Below, piece by piece: positions 14,707 to 21,813 of a stretch of DNA of 36,300 bases. Made by a program: the position numbers and the translations under genes. A model generated the notes under the pieces. That model was not told the origin of the DNA and searched no databases. It saw nothing but the letters and a program-made list of their open reading frames with translations. Within the stretch, counting starts at the first letter, position 1. Each line of letters starts with the position of its first letter. Source of the stretch: a bacterium (lineage in GTDB: Bacteria > Electryoneota > RPQS01); NCBI GenBank assembly GCA_013360195.1, contig JABWCQ010000022.1, forward strand, positions 1-36,300. The letters run 5' to 3'.

Positions 14707-16365
14707 ATGACCCCTGACCCCAAGACGATCGGCGTCAAGCCGTCCGAGACATATATGGAGCCTGCAGAGGAGAACTCCGTACCAGCGGCTGCGGCTGCCT
14801 CGGACAGTGCGAAGCGAGCACGGGGACTGGCCGGTCTAATTTACGGATTTTTGGGGAAGAACGGGAAGGCCAAAGAGGAAATCTCAGTTGCCGACCAGCC
14901 GCCGGAACTGCTGGACCTTTTGCTGGAAGGGCCGGACGCTCTGATAGTGGTTCACACGGAGCGGGGCGAGATTGTCGAGGTGAGCAAGAAGTTTTGCGAG
15001 TGGTCGGGACGCAGCCGCGAGGAGCTGCTCGACGTGCCGATACTGCAGCTGTTTCCCGAGAGCGAGAGAAAGATTGTGCGCACGCTTTACGAGGATGCGG
15101 GCGCAGGCGGAGTGCATGTGGTGGAGGTAACTCCGGCCACTCCCGGACAGACTCCGCGCCTGATAGAATTCACGGCTCGCCGCTCCGACTCCGGAGGCGG
15201 CGAGTTTGCTCTTTTGGTGGGTCGTGATGTCGGTGAGCGCGCGCTTTCAGAGCGCTATTTGCGGGTGGAGCGAGACCGCCTGCACATGTTTATTCGAGCG
15301 ATGCGGGACGGATTGGTGCTGCTGAATGTCGGCGGGGATATCGTGTATGTCAATCCGACGATGGAGACATATTTCGAGAGCTATGAGCTGCCCGTCATCT
15401 GTCATCGCTGGCTGAAGGAGTTTTCCAAGGAGGATCACACCGACTTGCAGGGGTTGACTTCGGCCTACGGCGGCAAGACTCTGAAGCTTGATTCGAATGA
15501 CGGCCGGATGTTCCTTGTGACCAGAAGTTTTTTGTTTGAGACGGGCAAGCCAAGTCAGGTGATGCTGATGTGCAAGGATATCACCGAGCAGGCGATGATG
15601 GAGAAGCAGAATCACTATCTGGAACTGGAGCTGATTCGCGAATCGAAGCTGGCCGAATTCGGAATGCTGGTGGCCGGCATCGCGCACAATCTCAACGGTC
15701 CGTTGACAGGAATATTGGGACTTTGTGACGTCATGAAAATCCGCGGTACTGCGACGGCGGAAATCGAGCAGATGCGCAAGCAGGCGACGGTGATGCGCGA
15801 TTTGATAGCCAACCTGCTGCACAAGTCGCGCAACGAGCAGGAAGTGGAGCCGCGGGAGCTTGACATCCGGGAAGTGATAGACACGGAGCTGCGTTTTCTT
15901 GAGGGCAATCTGTTTTTCAAACATCAGATTACGCGGAATCTGCTGATCGCCGACGATTTGCCGACGATTTACGGACTTTATCTCGACTTGTCGCAGGTGG
16001 TGGGCAATCTTGTTCGCAATGCCATTGACGCGATGTATAACGCGCCGAAGAGACAGTTGACCGTCAAGGCTTACGTGCAGGAGCGCTACCTGGTGCTGCA
16101 GGTGGCGGATACGGGCTGCGGAATCAGCCCAGAGATTAAGTCGCGCATCTTCGAGCCGTTTTTCACGACCAAACCCAAGCAGCACGAGGCGGAAGAGGGA
16201 GCACCGACGGGGACGGGATTGGGATTGAGTTCATCACGCTCGATACTGGCTCGCTATGGAGCTTCGATTGACGTGGAGTCTGAAGAGGGGCATGGGACGA
16301 CCTTTACGGTGAAATTCCCGATTGGCCGCAAACCTGACTTGCCTCCGCGGCAAGGTCCGATTTAA
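14707..16365 (+). CDS. PAS-domain sensor histidine kinase (soluble)
   Basis: The product (552 aa) shows no transmembrane segment. An Ala-rich linker is followed by two PAS-like regions (about 65-175 and 190-295). The dimerisation domain has phosphoacceptor H327 in VAGIAHNLNGPLTGILG, the HisKA form common in NtrB-like kinases. The ATPase domain shows the N box NLVRNAIDAM (434-443), DTGCGI (468-473) and GTGLGL (502-507). It should phosphorylate a response regulator, but none is encoded beside it, so it is an orphan kinase. The signal is likely cytoplasmic. A strong terminator follows the stop codon. Confidence 0.9.
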   Translation: MTPDPKTIGVKPSETYMEPAEENSVPAAAAASDSAKRARGLAGLIYGFLGKNGKAKEEISVADQPPELLDLLLEGPDALIVVHTERGEIVEVSKKFCEWSGRSREELLDVPILQLFPESERKIVRTLYEDAGAGGVHVVEVTPATPGQTPRLIEFTARRSDSGGGEFALLVGRDVGERALSERYLRVERDRLHMFIRAMRDGLVLLNVGGDIVYVNPTMETYFESYELPVICHRWLKEFSKEDHTDLQGLTSAYGGKTLKLDSNDGRMFLVTRSFLFETGKPSQVMLMCKDITEQAMMEKQNHYLELELIRESKLAEFGMLVAGIAHNLNGPLTGILGLCDVMKIRGTATAEIEQMRKQATVMRDLIANLLHKSRNEQEVEPRELDIREVIDTELRFLEGNLFFKHQITRNLLIADDLPTIYGLYLDLSQVVGNLVRNAIDAMYNAPKRQLTVKAYVQERYLVLQVADTGCGISPEIKSRIFEPFFTTKPKQHEAEEGAPTGTGLGLSSSRSILARYGASIDVESEEGHGTTFTVKFPIGRKPDLPPRQGPI

Positions 16366-16390
16366 GGAAACAAATATAATTATTGATTGG

Positions 16391-16415
16391 CGACGACCCG
16401 GGAGGTCGTCGTTTT
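16391..16415 (+). terminator. Intrinsic terminator after the histidine kinase gene
   Basis: Perfect 8-bp stem CGACGACC / GGTCGTCG with a 5-nt loop, followed by TTTT. It lies 25 nt after the stop codon and insulates pfkA. Confidence 0.85.
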
Positions 16416-16443
16416 CCGTTCTGCCGGGGGAAAAACTGTCGCC

Positions 16444-16472
16444 TTGACTATCCCCCGAAAGAGCCGTAAATT
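16444..16472 (+). promoter_or_regulatory. Candidate sigma-70-type promoter of pfkA
   Basis: TTGACT (16444-16449) and TAAATT (16467-16472) are 17 nt apart, matching the -35 and -10 consensus at 5/6 and 4/6 positions. Transcription would start about 28 nt before the pfkA ATG. The CGGGGGA/TCCCCCG inverted repeat (16425-16431, 16451-16457) overlaps the spacer and could be an operator. Confidence 0.45.
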
Positions 16473-16506
16473 CTACATTCAATGCTATCCTGAACTGTTA
16501 TTATAT

Positions 16507-17529
16507 ATGAAATTAGGCTTACTTACCAGCGGCGGAGACTGTCCCGGTCTCAATGCTGCCATCCGGGCGGTCGTCCGCACCGCCAATAATCGCTTCGGTT
16601 ATGAAACCGTCGGTATCCGAAATGGCTGGAAAGGCCTCCACGACGGCGACATCATCCCCCTGCCTCCGAAATCCGTTGCGGGTATCCTCGCCCGGGGCGG
16701 AACCATCCTTGGCACTTCGCGTTTCAATCCTGTCCACGACCCCGACACTTTGGCGCATTGCTTGGAGAATATCTCGCTGCATCGCCTTGACGGTATCATT
16801 GTCATCGGCGGCGACGGCAGCCTTTCGGCAGGCTACGAGCTCTCGAAGCACGGCGCGAAAATCATCGGCATTCCCAAGACGATTGACAATGATATTGCGG
16901 GAACCGATGCAACTTTCGGGTTCTATACCGCAGTTCAAACGGTAACGAACGCGATAGACAGTTTGCACGCCACGGCGGAGTCCCACCACCGCATCATGAT
17001 TATCGAAACGATGGGTCGTAATTCGGGCTGGATTGCGGTGACGGCGGGTATTGCGGGCGGCGCGGACTTGATTCTGATACCCGAGCGCCCCTTCAATTGG
17101 GACAAGGTCTGCCGTCAACTGGTCACGCGTCACGAAGTCAAGCGCTTCTCCATTGTGGTGGTGGCGGAAGGCGCCGTTGCCGAAGGGGAAGGGATAATTA
17201 CGGCGGGGCAGACGGATGACTTTGGCCGTCCGGTTTATGGAGGAGTGGGTTATGTGTTTGCGCGCGAAATCGAGAAACGCACCGGCATTTCCACACGCGT
17301 GACGGCGCTTGGTCATGTGCAGCGCAGCGGTACTCCGGTGGCGGAGGACAGATTGCTGGCCACGCAAATGGGAGTGCATGCCGTCGAGGCCGCCTCGACC
17401 GGTTTGTGGGGGCACTTCATGGCGCTGCGAGACGGGCACATCAACCCTGTTCCGCTCTCCGAGATGAAGGGCAAAACGCGTTTCGTGGACGACCGCATGT
17501 ACGAGATTGCGGAGATATTCTTTGGGTAG
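16507..17529 (+). CDS. pfkA: 6-phosphofructokinase
   Basis: It phosphorylates fructose 6-phosphate to the 1,6-bisphosphate in glycolysis. The start is the ATG at 16507 (341 residues); an open frame upstream begins at a TTG inside the preceding terminator and is not real. Visible motifs are GGDCPG (9-14), GGDGS (101-105), PKTIDND (123-129, catalytic D127) and METMGRNSGW-type sequence near residue 162. Gly at 104 points to ATP use, while Lys at 124 is usual in PPi-dependent or mixed-substrate enzymes (TIGR02483-like group). The phosphate donor is therefore uncertain. There is no ribosome binding site. gapA follows about 100 nt downstream. Confidence 0.92.
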   Translation: MKLGLLTSGGDCPGLNAAIRAVVRTANNRFGYETVGIRNGWKGLHDGDIIPLPPKSVAGILARGGTILGTSRFNPVHDPDTLAHCLENISLHRLDGIIVIGGDGSLSAGYELSKHGAKIIGIPKTIDNDIAGTDATFGFYTAVQTVTNAIDSLHATAESHHRIMIIETMGRNSGWIAVTAGIAGGADLILIPERPFNWDKVCRQLVTRHEVKRFSIVVVAEGAVAEGEGIITAGQTDDFGRPVYGGVGYVFAREIEKRTGISTRVTALGHVQRSGTPVAEDRLLATQMGVHAVEAASTGLWGHFMALRDGHINPVPLSEMKGKTRFVDDRMYEIAEIFFG

Positions 17530-17530
17530 C

Positions 17531-17575
17531 CACTTCAAGAAGTGACCCACGTTGCGCTATCGCCTGCGCAAACAA
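17531..17575. repeat. Two adjacent palindromes between pfkA and gapA
   Basis: CACTTC-AA-GAAGTG (17531-17544) is followed by TTGCGC/GCGCAA with an 8-nt loop (about 17552-17571). No T-run follows. CACTTCAAGAAG also appears at 8867-8878. These may be repeat elements or 3' RNA-stabilising hairpins. Confidence 0.4.
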
Positions 17576-17626
17576 TTCCGACATTTCTATTTACTTATTT
17601 CCTATTTCCTATTTTGGAACCCTATC

Positions 17627-18631
17627 ATGCCTATTCGCATAGCAATTAACGGATTCGGCCGTATCGGCCGTTTAGTGTTTCGCGGGATTTACAACGACCC
17701 GCGCTTTGAAGTGGTCGCCATCAACGACTTGACGGATGCCAAGACGCTGGCGCATCTGTTGAAATATGATTCGACGCAGGGCAAGTTCGGCGAGAAGGTC
17801 GAGGTAACGGCAACGGGTCTGCAAGTCGGCAAGAATCACATCGAAGTGACTGCGGAGAAGGACCCGAAGAAATTGAACTGGGCGGACAACAAGACCGACA
17901 TCGTGGTGGAATCCACCGGAGCCAAGTCATTCCGTGACCGCGCAGGCATTCAGCAGCATATTGACGCGGGAGCGAAGAAGGTTCTGCTGACCGTTCCGTC
18001 GAAGGACGAAATAGACGCGACGATTGTCCTGGGCATCAACGAGCACACGCTGAAACCGGAGCACAAACTCGTGTCCAACGCGAGCTGCACGACAAACTGC
18101 GTCGCGCCGATGGCGAAAGTGCTGCTCGACAGCTTTGGTATCGAGAATGCCTTTATGACGACGATACACAGTTACACGAACGATCAGAACATTCTCGACG
18201 CACCTCACAGCGATTTACGCCGCGCGCGCTCTGCGGCAGTCAGCATCATTCCGACGACGACCGGCGCCGCCAAGACGGTGGGCAAAATTATCAAGGAGCT
18301 GAAGGGCAAAATTGACGGCACTTCGCTGCGCGTTCCGACTCCGACCGGTTCGATTACCGACTTGGTCGCGGTGACGTCGAAGCCCGTCACGATTGAAAGC
18401 GTGAACGCGGCATTCAAAGCCGCTGCGGAAGGCCCGATGAAGGGCGTGCTTCAATACACTGAAGAGGAACTCGTATCGGTGGACATCATCGGCAATCCGC
18501 ATTCGTGTATCTTCGACGCCAAGTCCACGATGGTTATGGGCGACAGGATGGTGAAAATTTTCGGCTGGTACGACAACGAGTGGGGCTACTCGATGAGATG
18601 CGTTGATCTGCTCGCGTTGATGGGCAAGTAA
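17627..18631 (+). CDS. gapA: Glyceraldehyde-3-phosphate dehydrogenase, NAD-type
   Basis: The enzyme (334 aa) oxidises glyceraldehyde 3-phosphate to 1,3-bisphosphoglycerate. The ATG at 17627 gives the classic start MPIRIAINGFGRIGR; an upstream TTG in frame is rejected. D34 in INDLTD favours NAD over NADP. The catalytic C154 lies in NASCTTNC (151-158) and H181 in TTIHSYTNDQ. The C-terminal WYDNEWGYS is complete. There is no Shine-Dalgarno sequence. An intrinsic terminator lies immediately downstream, so the gene is probably expressed alone or with pfkA. Confidence 0.96.
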   Translation: MPIRIAINGFGRIGRLVFRGIYNDPRFEVVAINDLTDAKTLAHLLKYDSTQGKFGEKVEVTATGLQVGKNHIEVTAEKDPKKLNWADNKTDIVVESTGAKSFRDRAGIQQHIDAGAKKVLLTVPSKDEIDATIVLGINEHTLKPEHKLVSNASCTTNCVAPMAKVLLDSFGIENAFMTTIHSYTNDQNILDAPHSDLRRARSAAVSIIPTTTGAAKTVGKIIKELKGKIDGTSLRVPTPTGSITDLVAVTSKPVTIESVNAAFKAAAEGPMKGVLQYTEEELVSVDIIGNPHSCIFDAKSTMVMGDRMVKIFGWYDNEWGYSMRCVDLLALMGK

Positions 18632-18652
18632 GTGCGTGTTGCGCACGTTTTT
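18632..18652 (+). terminator. Intrinsic terminator after gapA
   Basis: GTGCG/CGCAC 5-bp stem with a 5-nt loop, followed by GTTTTT, directly after the stop codon. Confidence 0.65.
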
Positions 18653-18712
18653 GCGCTGACGCGGGCGCTTTGTGTGTTCGGGAATGACAATCAACGGTAA
18701 AGGATGAACAAC

Positions 18713-19267
18713 ATGAGCGACACTGAAAAGAAATCCGATCTCAAAGAAAATTTCGAAGAAGCGAAGTCTTCCGTCACGAAGCTTTGGGGCAGCGTGACCA
18801 ACGAAACACACGCGGCCTTCGAGAAAGTCGCCGACAAGACCGGCAAGTGGTTTGAAGAGAAGAAGAACACGGTCACCAAGGAAGACGTTGAAAAGGCCGT
18901 GGACAAAGCCGAGTCGGGAATTCAAAAGCTTTTGAATTCCGGCAAGGGTTACGTTGTCAAACTCGGCAAGCAGGCGAAGCTTTTGTGGGAGATGCTGCGC
19001 GACAGCGTGAAGAAGGAGTTTGATATTCCGTGGGCGACCGTGGCCTCGATTACGGCGACGCTGTTGTATTTGATTTCGCCGATAGACGTGGTGCCTGATT
19101 TCATACCCGCGCTTGGATTTGCCGATGACGCGCTGGTCATCGCCTTGTGCATATCGCTGATACGCATTGACCTCAAGCGCTACGCGGCGCATCGCAACCT
19201 GAATCTCGCCGACTACGGCTTGAGTTCGGAAGGCAAACCTCTGGACGACGACAAGCCGCAGGCGTAG
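18713..19267 (+). CDS. DUF1232 (YkvA-like) protein with helical N-terminus
   Basis: The product is 184 residues from the ATG at 18713, chosen because AAAGGA ends 8 nt before it; another ATG lies at 18704. Residues about 1-100 are highly charged and helical, probably coiled coil or apolipoprotein-like. Residues about 100-155 form the DUF1232 domain: a hydrophobic stretch followed by LLYLISPIDVVPDFIP and GFADDALVI. The family is thought to be membrane-associated and its function is unknown. A second DUF1232 gene overlaps the stop codon by one base (TAGTG), so the two are co-translated paralogs. Confidence 0.8.
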   Translation: MSDTEKKSDLKENFEEAKSSVTKLWGSVTNETHAAFEKVADKTGKWFEEKKNTVTKEDVEKAVDKAESGIQKLLNSGKGYVVKLGKQAKLLWEMLRDSVKKEFDIPWATVASITATLLYLISPIDVVPDFIPALGFADDALVIALCISLIRIDLKRYAAHRNLNLADYGLSSEGKPLDDDKPQA

Positions 19268-19626
19268 TGGCACGACCGAAAAGCCGTTCATGGGCGGGGG
19301 CGCTCTTCGCGTGGTTTGCGATATTGCCGAAGACGAAACTCGGCTGGCAGTATTTGATTCGCCGTTTTTCGCTGTGGCGGAGCATGATAGGCGAGTTTCT
19401 GCGCGGCAAGGCGAAAACGCCGTGGGGAACCATTATCGCCATCGTCGCCATACTGCTCTATGTGCTGCTGCCGTTTGATTTGATTCCCGACTTTTTTCTG
19501 TTTTTCGGCTGGCTGGATGACGCGTTCATCGTGGCCAAGCTGTTTTCGCTGATCAAAATTGACTTGCGCCGGTTTCTCAAGCAGCGCAAGATAGATCCTG
19601 AACCGTTTGACTTGCAAGATAATTGA
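19267..19626 (+). CDS. DUF1232 (YkvA-like) small membrane protein
   Basis: The 119-residue protein starts at a GTG sharing a base with the upstream stop. The core LLYVLLPFDLIPDFFLFFGW followed by LDDAFIV is the DUF1232 signature, here with two hydrophobic segments. The short basic N-terminus lacks the charged helical extension of its upstream neighbour. The tandem arrangement suggests duplication and a hetero-oligomer. The function is unknown. Confidence 0.78.
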   Translation: MARPKSRSWAGALFAWFAILPKTKLGWQYLIRRFSLWRSMIGEFLRGKAKTPWGTIIAIVAILLYVLLPFDLIPDFFLFFGWLDDAFIVAKLFSLIKIDLRRFLKQRKIDPEPFDLQDN

Positions 19627-19654
19627 TACCCCAAAAAAACAAAATTAATCCAAG

Positions 19655-20101
19655 ATGAAAACGAAGACTTTATTGACTCTCATGATTGCGGCAATGTTCG
19701 CGATCTCCTGTTCCTCCGCGAAGAAAATGCAGACGTTCGGTGAAGAGCCGACTTTGAAAAGACCCGCGAAGATTGCCGAACTCAATGCGGATCCGGCCGC
19801 ATATGTGGATAAGGAAGTATTGATCAGCGGCACAGTCACGGATATGTGCAAGCACGCGGGCTGCTGGGTGGAAATCGAGCAGAAGGATCATTCGAAAATT
19901 TTGTGCAAGAGCTTTGGTGACGTGGTGACCTTTCCTCAGGAGACTCTCGGCAAGCAGATTGAGTTGCAGGGTGTGCTGACCTTTGACCCGAACGCTCCGG
20001 GCTATGTTGAAGAGAAGCACGAAGGCGAAGAGGAAGGTCACGCCTGTCCGCAGCTTCCGATTATGGTGAGCATCAAGGGCGCGCGCGTCAAAGGACTTTA
20101 A
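19655..20101 (+). CDS. DUF4920 lipoprotein
   Basis: The precursor (148 aa) has a signal peptide with lipobox cysteine C19 (AISCSS). The mature part matches DUF4920: an OB-like strand region (VLISGTVTDMC), then the diagnostic MCKHAGCWVEI with paired cysteines, and a closing GVLTFDP region. A His/Glu-rich stretch near the C-terminus (HEGEEEGHACP) could bind metal. It is probably an outer- or inner-membrane lipoprotein facing the periplasm. The role is unknown. The ATG lacks a ribosome binding site. Confidence 0.75.
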   Translation: MKTKTLLTLMIAAMFAISCSSAKKMQTFGEEPTLKRPAKIAELNADPAAYVDKEVLISGTVTDMCKHAGCWVEIEQKDHSKILCKSFGDVVTFPQETLGKQIELQGVLTFDPNAPGYVEEKHEGEEEGHACPQLPIMVSIKGARVKGL

Positions 20102-20114
20102 GGATAGACCTGGC

Positions 20115-20160
20115 TGACGATGCCTTTTATCGTCACGCAGTGCTTCAGGCTCGTGAAGCA
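20115..20160. repeat. Two tandem hairpins between genes
   Basis: TGACGAT/ATCGTCA (20115-20135) and TGCTTCA/TGAAGCA (20141-20160) each have a perfect 7-bp stem and a 6-7 nt loop. Neither has a clear T-tail. They may mark the 3' end of the lipoprotein transcript or the leader of the next gene. Confidence 0.4.
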
Positions 20161-20213
20161 GGGGCTGCGCTTACATTTCGAGCCGCTCAACATTTCCCGA
20201 ATTGGAGCACAAG

Positions 20214-20702
20214 GTGTCTGCTGAAAAGCCCGCCCGCTATCGTTTGAAAGACAAAGAGAAGAAGCACGTGAAACCGAAGCCGCCGCGCGCGGCAGGCAAG
20301 CCGAAGTGGGACGATGACAGACCGCCGCGTTCGCGCACACGCGGGGACGGAGAAGACCGTCCACCGCGCAAGCGCTACGACAGCGATGATCGTCCGCCGC
20401 CGCGCAAGCGATTTGATGACGACCGTCCGGCTCGCGGACCGAAGAGAGAGTGGAGTGACCGTCCGCCGCGCCGTGAGTTTGGGGACGGTCCGCGTGGCCG
20501 CAGTGCAGGTCCGAAGCGCGAGTGGAGCGATCGTCCGCCGCGCCGTGATTTCGGGGATCGTCCTCCGCGCGCCGCAGCAGGCGGCAACGCTGAAGTGATG
20601 GAAGCTTTGGCGCGCATCGAAAATGCCGTCAAGGACATCGTCAAGCGCATCACGCTGATTGAGAATCAGCTTGATGAGATTTTTGATGGGGATGAGGAAT
20701 AG
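20214..20702 (+). CDS. Arg/Pro/Asp-rich repeat protein with C-terminal coiled coil
   Basis: No family recognised. The product is 162 residues from a GTG at 20214 with GGAG 6 nt before it; a TTG 12 nt upstream is less likely. Residues about 20-125 are disordered and dominated by DRPPR and RKR units. A 24-residue unit starting GPKREWSDRPPRR occurs twice. The last 40 residues form an amphipathic helix (EVMEALARIENAVKDIV) with heptad-like spacing, likely an oligomerisation coiled coil. The charge pattern resembles RNA-binding disordered proteins, but that is only an inference. Confidence 0.65.
   Translation: MSAEKPARYRLKDKEKKHVKPKPPRAAGKPKWDDDRPPRSRTRGDGEDRPPRKRYDSDDRPPPRKRFDDDRPARGPKREWSDRPPRREFGDGPRGRSAGPKREWSDRPPRRDFGDRPPRAAAGGNAEVMEALARIENAVKDIVKRITLIENQLDEIFDGDEE
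20437..20571 (+). repeat. In-gene tandem repeat, two units of about 72 nt
   Basis: Two copies (20437-20508 and 20509-20571, the second shortened) encode GPKREWSDRPPRR(E/D)FGD. Differences are mostly at third codon positions, so the protein repeat is under selection or duplicated long ago. Confidence 0.7.
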
Positions 20703-20728
20703 CGGGACTCAACAATCTGATTCACGAC

Positions 20729-20811
20729 GGCAGGTGTCTTCAATTCCCAAGCCAACCGAGAACCCCAAGCTCGCGGCGGCAGGTGTCTTCACCTGCCCCG
20801 CTAACCGAGAT
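20729..20811 (+). repeat. REP-like repeats left of the transposase
   Basis: The complete copy (20761-20811) centres on GGCAGGTG-TCTT-CACCTGCC (20778-20797), a perfect 8-bp hairpin. A partial copy starting at 20729 keeps the left arm and TCTT loop but has lost the right arm. The complete copy is repeated inverted at 21320-21370. Confidence 0.8.
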
Positions 20812-20840
20812 GTAAAGGGGGAGTTCTGCTCCGACGCCAC

Positions 20841-21296
20841 GCAAAGTATGACTTACCCGGTAGCCGCCATTTCGTAACAACCGTTACACAAATTCGTGGT
20901 TCATGGTTTGTCGAAGAGAGCTTGTGCCAGAGTATATTGGAGACTTTCGAAGAGTGCAGAGCTAAAGCTAATCTGGTGTGTGCTGGTTTTGTATTGATGC
21001 CGGATCATATCCACGCCGTTCTTATCCGACACGACGACGCGGATTCAGTTTCAGATTTCATGCGCGATTTCAAAATGAAATCAGCGTTCCGTTGTCTTCC
21101 AAACGGTTATCCGCAAGGTAATCTCTGGCGACGCAGATTTGACGATGTTCCTTTGCCCGGTCCGAAAGCGGTACAAATACGCTTGCGCTATATGCATGAA
21201 AACCCGGTAAAGGCCGGGCTCGTGGCAACACAGACGGACTATGAGTGGTCAAGCGCGCATTCTATTTTCAGGATAAAGCGAGCATCATCTCATTGA
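20841..21296 (+). CDS. REP-associated tyrosine transposase (RAYT, IS200-like), start missing
   Basis: The HUH single-strand transposase motif is MPDHIHAVL, and the tyrosine helix region is RYMHENPVKAGLV with WSSAHS following. The first canonical start in frame is a TTG at 20922, but typical RAYT sequence lies upstream of it in the same frame (KYDLPGSRHFVTTVTQIRG, from about 20844). The frame is open back to 20805 without ATG, GTG or TTG. The gene is therefore either 5'-decayed or uses an unusual start such as CTG (20826). RAYTs act on REP hairpins, and copies of one REP-like repeat flank this gene in inverted orientation. Confidence 0.8.
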   Translation, partial: AKYDLPGSRHFVTTVTQIRGSWFVEESLCQSILETFEECRAKANLVCAGFVLMPDHIHAVLIRHDDADSVSDFMRDFKMKSAFRCLPNGYPQGNLWRRRFDDVPLPGPKAVQIRLRYMHENPVKAGLVATQTDYEWSSAHSIFRIKRASSH

Positions 21297-21319
21297 TTGT
21301 TCCTTCTGCTCCCTAGAAA

Positions 21320-21370
21320 TCTCGGTAGCCGGGCAGGTGAAGACACCTGCCGCGGCGAAGCTTGGGGTTT
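21320..21370 (-). repeat. REP-like repeat right of the transposase (inverted copy)
   Basis: The reverse complement matches 20761-20811 over about 50 nt with few differences, including the perfect GGCAGGTG/CACCTGCC hairpin (21333-21352) and the flanking ACCCCAAGC and ACCGAGAT. The loop AAGA shows the opposite orientation. Confidence 0.8.
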
Positions 21371-21388
21371 ACGTGTGTCACAATTTTG

Positions 21389-21428
21389 AACGCGGCGGCA
21401 CATGTCTTCATGTACCCCGCTGACGAAA
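21389..21428 (+). repeat. Diverged REP-like copy with compensatory stem changes
   Basis: GGCACATG-TCTT-CATGTACC (21398-21417) keeps the TCTT loop and the CCCCGCT flank. Two stem pairs changed on both sides relative to the main copy, with one mismatch remaining. Pairing, not sequence, is conserved. Confidence 0.65.
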
Positions 21429-21797
21429 GTTCTTTACGTCTTGTCATCCTGAACGAAGTGAAGGATCTTGTCGCTAACTGCACAATGTCAAAGCGCAAAG
21501 AATCAGAGTGTAGCGCCCACGATCGTGCTTGTCAAGCACTTCGTGGGCAAAATCCCCCGAGCAAAGTCGTGATGCAAAGCGCGTCGTAAATCAATTGTAG
21601 GGGCGGATGGCGATCCGCCCGCGTTATGCTCCACGGAATCTTAAACGCACAACATTGTAACCTCCTTTGAATAGATCCTAACAGAGGATGACAGAAGCGG
21701 GGCACCCGCAGCGGGTGCCGCCGCGAGAATAGGAAAAGACTCGCTGTAATTTTCTTGTCGAAATTTGCGGGGCATGTGTAGCGCATGTCACCGCGAA
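21429..21797. repeat. Cluster of palindromic intergenic repeats in a gene-free stretch
   Basis: There is no gene between the transposase and the zinc-ribbon gene. The stretch holds an imperfect palindrome containing CCTGAACGAAGTGAAGG (about 21444-21470) and a perfect hairpin GGGCGGAT/ATCCGCCC (21601-21620). GGCACCC/GGGTGCC follows (21697-21724, also seen at 10985-11011). A related element at 21767-21797, starting GCGGGGCATGTG, has a seven-pair stem with two wobble pairs. Three or more repeat families are therefore packed here. Confidence 0.65.
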
Positions 21798-21813
21798 GAA
21801 GGAGTACTTGGCC

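Noticed and set aside
15247-16185. Long minus-strand open frame opposite the histidine kinase gene
   Set aside because: It is His/Gln/Leu-rich with no motifs. It is the antisense shadow of a clear kinase in GC-rich DNA, as are similar frames opposite pfkA, gapA, hemW and the COG3014-type gene.
16387-16506. Upstream extension of the pfkA frame from a TTG
   Set aside because: It runs through a perfect terminator hairpin and a promoter, and normal phosphofructokinases begin at the ATG at 16507.
17552-17626. Upstream extension of the gapA frame
   Set aside because: The extra residues are unlike any GAPDH, and the family start MPIRIAINGFGR coincides with the ATG at 17627.
20729-21428. CRISPR array
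   Set aside because: The repeats are hairpins in both orientations with irregular spacing and no unique spacers of constant length, and no cas gene is present.
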